From JACQNR01 sp049515175 (GTDB lineage: Bacteria; Acidobacteriota; Terriglobia; UBA7540), in NCBI GenBank assembly GCA_049515175.1, contig JBEKUI010000297.1, forward strand, positions 1 to 5,153: a stretch of 5,153 bases of DNA, read 5' to 3'. Of the stretch, positions 1 to 4,863 are shown piece after piece. The position numbers and the translations under genes are program-made. Numbering within the stretch: the first letter of the stretch is position 1; every line of letters starts with the position of its first letter. Below the pieces are notes generated by a model. The model ran no database searches, was not told the origin of the DNA, and saw only the letters and a program-made list of their open reading frames with translations.

Positions 1-160
1 ATCATCATACATTGGTAATATCCTGCCTCTACCCCCGAACCCGTCGGCGCGGAGAGCCGTCTCGACCTGCCACCTGAGCCTGTTCCGCATGCCAGACTCC
101 TCTGAGTTGACTGCTTTTCTTCCCAACCCTCGCCGACCCTTAACACAAAGGAGAAATCTT
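1..160. other. Upstream region without a recognised gene
   Basis: No convincing coding frame, RNA gene or mobile-element end is visible here. An open frame reaches upstream from 161 to an ATG at 89, but that ATG has no purine-rich ribosome binding site, and the extra 24 residues are Pro/Arg-rich with no recognisable motif. A TTGACT at 107-112 resembles a -35 box but has no acceptable -10 box at 16-18 bp. The stretch is best read as the 5' flank or leader of the gene at 161. Confidence 0.5.
147..156 (+). promoter_or_regulatory. Ribosome binding site that sets the start at 161
   Basis: AAAGGAGAAA lies 4 bases before the ATG at 161, with its GGAG core 7 bases away. This is close to the ideal anti-16S pairing and spacing, and decides the start at 161 over the in-frame ATG at 89. 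Confidence 0.8.
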
Positions 161-520
161 ATGATCGCGCCGAAACATCCCCACGTGCCGTTCCGACCTC
201 CCCCGCTCGCTAGGGGAAGTGGCCAAGTCGTGACTCCGGACCCTGCGCCTGTTCCCATGACCATTCCTGCGCAACCGGGCCTGGCCCGCTGCCGTGAGAA
301 AGGCTGCATCTTCCCCGTCAACACACCGGGCGAAGGGACCTGCGCCCTGCACCGGCTCGCCGAGAAGGAGCCCAAACTCTTCCTTTCTTTGCAGCCGAGC
401 AGCTTCCTTCTCGACCAGGCTAAGTTCGTCGTCCCCGACCGGGACTTCGACTACTCGCGCGCCCGTGACCGGCGCCGCCTGGCTGTGCTGCGCGAACAGA
501 CCCTTGAAGACGTAGCCTAG
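161..520 (+). CDS. Small hypothetical protein with a Cys/His putative zinc cluster
   Basis: The protein is 119 residues and I cannot assign it a function. Residues 1-40 are Pro-rich and look disordered. A cluster follows: Cys44, Cys49, Cys61 and His64 (C-x4-C-x11-C-x2-H), a spacing that could bind one zinc ion. Residues 65-119 are charged, with an Arg/Asp-rich segment near 98-111 that is probably helical. There is no signal peptide or membrane segment, so it is probably cytoplasmic. The start at 161 is preferred because of the strong AAAGGAGAAA site. The next gene on the same strand, 130 bases on, is a helix-turn-helix protein, so a regulatory or nucleic-acid-related role is possible; that is inference from context only. 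My impression that similar small proteins occur in Acidobacteriota is from memory. Codon positions look coding (G/C-rich third bases). Confidence 0.65.
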   Translation: MIAPKHPHVPFRPPPLARGSGQVVTPDPAPVPMTIPAQPGLARCREKGCIFPVNTPGEGTCALHRLAEKEPKLFLSLQPSSFLLDQAKFVVPDRDFDYSRARDRRRLAVLREQTLEDVA

Positions 521-630
521 AACAAGCCGGGTGCCTTTGCAAGTGTTTTTGTGGCCGTCCGTAGCCCGATGAGCGCTGCGTCTGCCTCCTTCCCGAAGGG
601 CGATCGCAGGCGGCGGATGGCGCCTCCAAA

Positions 631-642
631 TCCTCGCGAGGA
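631..642. promoter_or_regulatory. 12-bp perfect palindrome over the RBS of the HTH gene
   Basis: TCCTCGCGAGGA is a perfect inverted repeat. Its right half forms part of the GAGGAGAA ribosome binding site (638-645) of the gene starting at 651. A DNA-binding protein sitting here, or an RNA fold using it, would affect expression of the HTH gene; autoregulation is a plausible guess. A palindrome of this length in GC-rich DNA could also be chance. Confidence 0.35.
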
Positions 643-650
643 GAACTGCC

Positions 651-896
651 ATGCATACAGCCTTGGGTGATTACACAATTCCCGCCCCGCCCGAACCCGC
701 CGTGCCGCCGACGATGCTCGTCCCCACCACGGCGCTGCGCATCCTCTGCCGCCGGACCGGGGGGACCCTTTCCAGGGCGACCTTCTATCGCTGGATCACT
801 GACGGAAGAATCCGGTCGATGCGGTTGGGCAAGCATATCTTCATCCCCTTGCCCGCCCTGGAAGAACTTATTCGTCAGTACTGGGACGCAGATTGA
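651..896 (+). CDS. Excisionase/MerR-type helix-turn-helix DNA-binding protein
   Basis: This 81-residue protein consists almost entirely of one small DNA-binding domain. After a Pro-rich N-terminus (residues 9-22), residues 24-75 match the excisionase (HTH_17) pattern: a helix leading to Leu40-Ser-Arg-Ala-Thr-Phe-Tyr-Arg-Trp, the recognition helix, then Asp51-Gly-Arg-Ile-Arg and a short beta wing ending near Ile65-Pro66, then a closing helix (Leu67-Ile74). This family includes phage and plasmid excision factors, but many members are stand-alone regulators. No integrase or attachment site is in the window, so excisionase activity itself is not supported. The start is fixed by GAGGAGAA at 638-645, 5 bases before the ATG. 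The last 22 bases overlap the 3' end of the oppositely oriented HMA gene. Confidence 0.8.
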   Translation: MHTALGDYTIPAPPEPAVPPTMLVPTTALRILCRRTGGTLSRATFYRWITDGRIRSMRLGKHIFIPLPALEELIRQYWDAD

Positions 897-1309
897 GCCT
901 TGAATTGCGAGGGGCCCGAGGGAGAATCCACAGCGGTCACCTTGAATCCTGAGTCCTGGATGGCGCGGTGGAGGTGCGCAACGTCGGTCCGAAGGGGATC
1001 GTAATCCACCGCGGCGACTTGGTCTTGGAAGCTGACTTCGGCCCCGGTGACACCGGGCAACTGACGCAGGCGGTTTTGGAGGCCTGCCGCGCACAAGAGG
1101 CAGTCCAGGCCGTCGATGCGCCCCTCCCACCGCATGCTGCGCTTTGCAGGCTGCGAGTCCGCGGACAAGACCCCGCGCTCTTTCCGGGAGGAAACCGCCC
1201 ATCGCCAGCCTGCCCCAGCGGCGATGAGGAGGAACGCAGCAAGAGCAATCAGAACCGCAGTCCGGCGATCACAAAATAACTGCCGTCCGGTGCTTGTCTC
1301 GTGTGGCAT
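875..1309 (-). CDS. Membrane-anchored heavy-metal-associated (HMA) domain protein
   Basis: The 144-residue protein has a short N-terminus, one hydrophobic segment (about residues 17-38, Ala/Leu/Ile-rich) and a basic linker (Ser-Ser-Arg-Lys-Glu-Arg). Residues 61-127 form an HMA ferredoxin-like domain of the MerP/Atx1/CopZ type. The metal site is Cys70-Leu-Leu-Cys73, preceded by Gly67-Leu-Asp. The characteristic Leu-x-x-Leu-Pro-Gly-Val (residues 81-87) and the final Ala-Ile-x-x-Ser-Gly-Phe turn (residues 116-122) are present. Such domains bind soft metals (Cu+, Hg2+ or Zn2+) through the two cysteines. The metal is not predictable from sequence. Positive charges flank the hydrophobic segment on both sides, so it is unclear whether the domain faces the periplasm; an uncleaved signal anchor is the simplest reading. 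The ATG at 1309 was chosen; a GTG at 1318 would add three residues. Neither start has a strong ribosome binding site. No transporter ATPase or MerR gene lies next to it. Confidence 0.78.
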   Translation of the reverse strand: MPHETSTGRQLFCDRRTAVLIALAAFLLIAAGAGWRWAVSSRKERGVLSADSQPAKRSMRWEGRIDGLDCLLCAAGLQNRLRQLPGVTGAEVSFQDQVAAVDYDPLRTDVAHLHRAIQDSGFKVTAVDSPSGPSQFKAQSASQY

Positions 1310-1370
1310 GTGTTCCACTTGGCGGACTGTTGGAGAAACGACGTTGCGAGCTGGTTACCATCTTCGCATA

Positions 1371-1378
1371 GCGGCCGC
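1371..1378. other. NotI-type palindrome at the cytochrome breakpoint
   Basis: GCGGCCGC, within the 10-bp palindrome AGCGGCCGCT (1370-1379), lies directly after the in-frame TAG (1369-1371) that ends the reading frame upstream of the cytochrome fragment. It may be a natural GC-rich palindrome or mark an artificial or recombined junction. Confidence 0.4.
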
Positions 1379-1680
1379 TGCTCCGAAAGACCAACTGGGA
1401 GGCCTGCGTCGCCTGCCACACGGAGAAGCGCGGCCCCTGGGTCTTCGAGCACGCCGCAGTGAAGATCGAGGGCTGCACGATCTGCCACACCCCCCACGGC
1501 AGCGTGACGCGCAACCTCTTGACCCGGCGCGAAGACCGGTTCACTTGCCTGGAGTGCCACGTGGATCCCTTCGCGGCCAATGTTCCGCACGGACGCCTGG
1601 GGTTCCAGACGCGCGGTGAATGTGTGCGCTGCCACGCGACCATTCACGGCTCCAACGTCAGCGAGTACTTCTTGCAGTAG
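1372..1680 (+). pseudogene. DmsE/MtrA-type multiheme c-type cytochrome, 5'-truncated
   Basis: The frame 1372-1680 encodes the C-terminal part of a periplasmic multiheme cytochrome. Four haem-attachment motifs are visible: CVACH (1405-1419), CTICH (1474-1488), CLECH (1546-1560) and CVRCH (1621-1635). The segment between the first two (Glu-Lys-Arg-Gly-Pro-Trp-Val-Phe-Glu-His) and the ending Ile-His-Gly-Ser-Asn match the C-terminus of DmsE/MtrA decaheme cytochromes as I remember them. Intact members carry about ten haems in roughly 300 residues with an export signal. Here the frame is closed by TAG at 1369-1371, there is no signal peptide, no ATG and no ribosome binding site, and no further CxxCH is readable upstream. 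The first possible start, a GTG at 1459, falls inside the domain and would drop a haem. The gene has therefore lost its 5' part. In intact form it would pass electrons to an outer-membrane conduit with the barrel encoded 9 bases downstream. Confidence 0.8.
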
Positions 1681-1689
1681 GGAGGCCTT

Positions 1690-3172
1690 ATGAAAAGGAC
1701 GCTATTCGACCGCATTCTAATGCTTGCCGTTTGCTCCCTTGCGCTTCCCTGCGTGGTGCTGGCCCAGAGCCAGCCGCTGCCGGAAGACGTGACGCTGGGC
1801 GCATTCGAAACACAGGGCTCAGTGACCTTCGGCTACCGTTTCACCGACATCAGTGGCCGGAAGCAGAAATTCACTGAGCTTTTCAATCTTCAGCAGGGCC
1901 CTCGCCTTCTAGACTTCAACCTGATGGGAAAGGTTCAGGAAGGTGTGCCGCAATTCGCCGACAGCTTCTCCATCAACGCCAGCGGGCTGGGCGGTGACCC
2001 GTTTGCGGGCGGCCAACTGACACTCAAGAAAGACAAGCTTTACGACCTGCGCATCAACTACCGGCAGAGCTACTACTACTGGGACCGCAATGACACCGTT
2101 CTCCTCCCAGCCGGCCCGGGCCAGCCACAGTGGGCCGGCCTGACTACGAACCACGACTGGGCCACAGTGCGACGGTTCGGTGACGTCAATCTGACGATCC
2201 ATGCCACAAACAACCTGCGGTTTCTCTTTGAGTACGGCCGCAACAGCCGGCGTGGTGTGAACTACTCCACGCGCACCATGGACTATTTCGGCAACGTGGA
2301 CCCGTGGGGCGGTTTCGAGCGCGCCAATCCTTATTACGTCGAGGCTCCGATCGATGACCACAGCCAGCGATTCGCCGGCGGCTTCAGCTATTCACTGAAG
2401 AGCTGGAGTTTCCATTACAAGCTCGGCTATCAGGATTTCCGTTCGATCTTGAACTGGCAGAACGTTTCCTCGGGTGAACGCAGCATCAACAGCAGCATCG
2501 CCGCGACGGGAAACGAGCTCCTCGATTTTGCGCGCGATTTCGAGTCGCGCGAACTCAAAACTCCGGTGAGCGAGTTCTCCTTCCTGGGCCGGCCCCATCC
2601 CCGCGTCGATGTTCGCGGCGGCTACGTCTACTACCGCTACAAAGGGCCGTCTTCCGTGCAGGCGGCGTTTGATGGAACCGCCCGCACCAACAGCGGCGGC
2701 ACGGCGTTCGCGCCTTACTCCGTCGAGAATAACGGCCACGCTGACCTGACCGAGCCCAATCACGTCGTGGATGGCGGAATCTCCGTGAAAATCACCGATT
2801 GGTGGAACTGGCACGTGGATTACCGCTATTCGCGCTTCCTAGTGGACAGCTTGGCGAAATACAACAGCCTGCGCGACAACACGATCCAGAACGAGGGGGA
2901 CGTCACCTACCAGTGGAGGTCAGGCACGCACCTCGTGGACACGAACATGGAATTCATGCCCACGCGCGGGCTGATTATCCGTCCCGGCATTCGCTTCATG
3001 AGCCGCAATGTCAAAGTTTTCGAAGACGGCGTGCTTGATGACGTCCGCTCCAAAAAGATCAACACGGTGTGGCCTATCCTGGGCGCGTTTTACCAGCCCA
3101 CCAAGAAATTCAGCGTGCGCCAACGATTTCCAGAGCAATCTCCTCACTATCCGCTGGACGCGGGATTTCTAG
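1690..3172 (+). pseudogene. MtrB/PioB-family outer-membrane beta-barrel, disrupted by an out-of-frame join
   Basis: Residues 1-26 are a signal peptide (basic start, hydrophobic core, Val-Leu-Ala cleavage). The following residues to about 477 are a beta-barrel of alternating aromatic strands that resembles decaheme-associated MtrB/PioB proteins: Gly-Tyr-Arg-Phe-Thr-Asp-Ile, Ser-Gly-Leu-Gly-Gly-Asp-Pro, Tyr-Tyr-Tyr-Trp-Asp-Arg-Asn-Asp, Thr-Asn-His-Asp-Trp. This family sheathes an MtrA-type cytochrome in the outer membrane. The N-terminal CxxC of Shewanella MtrB is absent. GGAGG at 1681-1685 precedes the ATG, and the gene follows the cytochrome stop by 9 bases, so the two were probably co-transcribed. 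After Phe-Ser-Val-Arg (to 3120) the frame stops making sense. The +2 frame from 3119 reads ANDFQSNLLTIRWTRDF and then TAG at 3170-3172, a typical barrel terminus with final Phe. Family members are usually about 650-800 residues, so some 150-300 codons seem to be missing. The original frame stays open to 3738, but that part only mirrors the opposite-strand gene. Confidence 0.82.
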
Positions 3173-3182
3173 TCCCCTCCCC

Positions 3183-3225
3183 GCCTGCCTCGCGCGATTC
3201 AATCCGAGTCGCGCGAGGTGCAGGC
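3183..3225. terminator. Strong 15-bp hairpin after the barrel gene
   Basis: GCCTGCCTCGCGCGA (3183-3197) pairs with 3209-3225, leaving an 11-base loop and a 2-base bulge (TG at 3219-3220). All 15 pairs are Watson-Crick. It starts 11 bases after the +2-frame stop at 3172 and lies between convergent genes, so a bidirectional terminator or mRNA 3'-end stabiliser is likely. No T-run follows on either side, which weakens the case for a classic intrinsic terminator. Confidence 0.5.
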
Positions 3226-3242
3226 CCTTCCCAGAGGGGCCC

Positions 3243-3272
3243 GGCGAGGCTGCCGAGTGCTCATGCCTCGCC
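3243..3272. terminator. Second hairpin, just past the end of the FG-GAP gene
   Basis: GGCGAGGC (3243-3250) pairs perfectly with GCCTCGCC (3265-3272) around a 14-base loop. It begins 7 bases beyond the - strand stop at 3280, the position expected for a terminator or 3' stabiliser of that gene. There is no T-run. Confidence 0.35.
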
Positions 3273-3279
3273 AGCACCC

Positions 3280-4563
3280 TCACAACCCCAAGTTCTCATA
3301 CCAGGTAATATTCCCCGTCGAGGCGCCGATGGCGACGAGGTCCGGCCGCCCGTCGCCGTTGATGTCGCTCACGGCCAGACAGGCTGCGGCCATGTTGGTG
3401 TCGAGCGTCTGGCGCTCCCACTTTGCACCCGTGCGGTCGGCTGCATGGTAGACGTGCAGGCTGGTTCCCTTCCCACGATAGCCCGCCGCAATCTCGTCGT
3501 TCCCGTCCCCGTCGAAGTCAGCGACCGCGAGCGCATGACCATCGTGAAAACTGTCGTCGATAGCCTGGCGGCGCCAGAGCTCGCCGGGCCGAGCCTCGAA
3601 ATAGACGACGACTTGCTCCCCGTGCCAGGGTTCGATGGTGGCGATGAATCTTCGCCCGTGAACTTTACCCACGGCCACCTCACTCGAGCCCCGTCGTGGC
3701 CGCGACGCTTGATCTCCTTCGGCAAGTCGTTTCTTTGACCATTTCAAATCAGGGATCTGCCCGGTGGACTTGAACAGATGCACTCCTTCGAAGCTGGCGG
3801 TCAGGATCTCGTCGCGCCCGTCGCCGTCCCAATCCGTGATGCAGATGCCATGCATGACGGTCAGCGAGTCGTCGATGAGGTGTGATGCCCAATCGGTTTC
3901 TTTCTCGTCCGCCGCCGAGGCATGGCCGCGCTCCAGCGCCTCTGGAATCTCGTGCCAGGTGAGCGGCGCGCCGACCTTGTATTCCGGCGCCTCCGAGCCG
4001 ATGCCCAGAAGGGGCGCGTTGACAAGTTGCTCCCCCCCGCTGCCGTCCAGGTTTGCCCAGCGCAGCCGATGCGAGGTGGGATAGCGCCCGATGAGCTGAA
4101 TGGACCATTCCTCATCGCCCGCGGCGGGCGGCACCGCCCACCAGATTTCCCCACCGTTCCGGCTGTCTTCGAGTGCAAAATCGCTCGCCAGCGCCACACC
4201 GCGCGGCGCGTGGCCGGGCCTGAATAGCGGCGCGAGACTGATGTTTTTATGAGTCTGGGTTGTGATGGACCGCGCGCGCCAGGAAGGGTTCTCCCACCAT
4301 GTGACGATGTTTTCCGCAGAACTCAAGGCGAGGATGTCCGGCCGGCCGTCGCCGTTTACATCCGCCACCGCCACCTGATAGCCATTCGGGATCTTTGCGA
4401 CCTCGCGCGCCCGCCAGCGGACCATGCTCGGCCTCTTGGCTGCCGAAAGGGCCGGGACCGTCCCCGCTGGCCCAAGCACCCAAGCGGCGCCGGCGGCAGT
4501 CGAGCGCAGGAACTCGCGCCGCGAGGTGACGGGACTCCGCCCGGATGGATTATCTCTTCGCAT
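3280..4563 (-). CDS. Tat-exported FG-GAP/VCBS beta-propeller protein
   Basis: This 427-residue protein begins with a twin-arginine signal: Ser14-Arg15-Arg16-Glu-Phe-Leu-Arg, a mildly hydrophobic Ala/Gly-rich stretch (21-42) and a likely Ala-x-Ala cleavage near residue 42. It is therefore predicted to be exported folded. The mature part carries four clear calcium-loop repeats: DVNGDGRPDI (68-77), DWDGDGRDEI (244-253), DFDGDGNDEI (349-358) and DINGDGRPDL (400-409), with a degenerate one at 171-180 (NLDGSGGEQL). These Asp-rich loops are the hallmark of FG-GAP/VCBS blades, which fold as a beta-propeller. The layout resembles the propeller part of aldos-2-ulose dehydratase-like proteins, but no catalytic residues can be assigned, so no enzymatic function is claimed. 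GAGG (plus-strand 4570-4573), 6 bases before the ATG, supports the start. Its reading frame accounts for the long antisense frame on the + strand. Confidence 0.85.
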   Translation of the reverse strand: MRRDNPSGRSPVTSRREFLRSTAAGAAWVLGPAGTVPALSAAKRPSMVRWRAREVAKIPNGYQVAVADVNGDGRPDILALSSAENIVTWWENPSWRARSITTQTHKNISLAPLFRPGHAPRGVALASDFALEDSRNGGEIWWAVPPAAGDEEWSIQLIGRYPTSHRLRWANLDGSGGEQLVNAPLLGIGSEAPEYKVGAPLTWHEIPEALERGHASAADEKETDWASHLIDDSLTVMHGICITDWDGDGRDEILTASFEGVHLFKSTGQIPDLKWSKKRLAEGDQASRPRRGSSEVAVGKVHGRRFIATIEPWHGEQVVVYFEARPGELWRRQAIDDSFHDGHALAVADFDGDGNDEIAAGYRGKGTSLHVYHAADRTGAKWERQTLDTNMAAACLAVSDINGDGRPDLVAIGASTGNITWYENLGL

Positions 4564-4608
4564 CGTCGGCCTCAGTTTAACCCAGATTATTCGCGGAGCA
4601 AGGCGAGA

Positions 4609-4637
4609 TTGATGCCTCGGTGTGGGCGTCGTATAAT
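4609..4637 (+). promoter_or_regulatory. Sigma70-type promoter TTGATG-N17-TATAAT
   Basis: A perfect TATAAT (4632-4637) lies exactly 17 bases after TTGATG (4609-4614, 4 of 6 matches to TTGACA). It points toward leuC. Transcription from about 4644 would give leuC a leader of roughly 220 bases. This is the best promoter match in the window. Confidence 0.55.
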
Positions 4638-4743
4638 GCCCAGGAGGGGCGAACCTCAGCCATCAACTCACTTGCTCGCGGTCGTTGTGCAGGCAGGCCC
4701 CGTAGCGTCGACGTGGCTTTACCCTGCAAAGCGACTCCATGCG

Positions 4744-4759
4744 ACTATTAATCTGACTT
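4744..4759 (+). repeat. 16-bp direct repeat, copy 1
   Basis: ACTATTAATCTGACTT matches copy 2 at 14 of 16 positions and lies exactly 30 bases upstream of it, about three helical turns, in an AT-rich island of otherwise GC-rich DNA. Confidence 0.7.
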
Positions 4760-4781
4760 ATGATATGAGAAAAACTATAAA
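4753..4781 (+). promoter_or_regulatory. Possible second leuC promoter CTGACT-N17-TATAAA
   Basis: CTGACT (4753-4758) and TATAAA (4776-4781) are 17 bases apart and overlap both repeat copies. Start would fall near 4788, leaving a leader of about 75 bases. The AT-rich setting makes chance matches likely, so this is weaker than the promoter at 4609. Confidence 0.35.
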
Positions 4782-4789
4782 TTTGACTT
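4774..4789 (+). repeat. 16-bp direct repeat, copy 2
   Basis: ACTATAAATTTGACTT differs from copy 1 only at positions 6 (A for T) and 10 (T for C). The tandem, phased arrangement suggests a regulator binding as a dimer of dimers, or a duplicated promoter element. Confidence 0.7.
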
Positions 4790-4802
4790 CAAGCATCACC
4801 CC

Positions 4803-4821
4803 CGCTCAGAATACTTGAGCG
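4803..4821 (+). promoter_or_regulatory. Small leader hairpin before leuC
   Basis: CGCTCA (4803-4808) pairs with TGAGCG (4816-4821) around a 7-base loop; a G-T pair can extend it. It ends 42 bases before the leuC start. Without a following T-run it is not a standard terminator; it could be an operator or an mRNA element. Confidence 0.35.
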
Positions 4822-4863
4822 CTACGGAAACTCCACGGCGCCAAGATTCTGAAGGAAGGATCA

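Larger units (their letters stand above)
4564..4863. promoter_or_regulatory. 300-base divergent regulatory region before leuC
   Basis: This stretch separates the start of the FG-GAP gene from that of leuC and holds no credible gene. It contains a sigma70-type promoter (4609-4637), an AT-rich island (about 4744-4790) with a 16-bp direct repeat, a second possible promoter (4753-4781) and a small hairpin (4803-4821). A + strand frame is open through part of it up to 4818, but it is a by-product of the opposite gene. I see no T-box, leucine-rich leader of normal length or other known riboswitch. Confidence 0.6.

Noticed and set aside
1..60. Possible fluoride-type riboswitch end, suggested by GCCTCTAC near 25-32
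   Set aside because: The 5' half would lie outside the window, the conserved core is not visible, and the downstream gene is not a transporter.
107..112. TTGACT as a -35 box for the first gene
   Set aside because: No acceptable -10 hexamer occurs 15-19 bases downstream.
89..160. Longer start at ATG 89 for the first gene
   Set aside because: There is no ribosome binding site before 89, whereas AAAGGAGAAA stands at ideal distance before 161.
651..896. HTH protein as evidence of a prophage or integrative element
   Set aside because: No integrase, attachment repeat, tRNA gene or other phage gene is visible; stand-alone HTH_17 proteins are common in chromosomes.
968..1279. + strand frame opposite the HMA gene
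   Set aside because: It shows no domain and mirrors the HMA coding frame, which has clear family motifs.
3173..3738. Continuation of the barrel reading frame to a stop at 3738, giving a 682-residue protein
   Set aside because: Beyond about 3120 the translation is Pro/Arg/Ala-rich with no barrel strands, and from 3280 on it is antisense to the well-supported FG-GAP gene, whose GC-rich codons keep the opposite frame open.
4249..4818. 189-codon + strand frame opposite the FG-GAP start and through the divergent region
   Set aside because: Most of it is antisense to the exported FG-GAP protein, it has no motif or ribosome binding site, and the rest runs through promoter-like AT-rich DNA.
4765..4818. 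17-codon frame in the leuC leader as an attenuation peptide
   Set aside because: It has one leucine and two isoleucine codons among many Thr/Ser codons, no ribosome binding site, and its ending coincides with the hairpin only by position.
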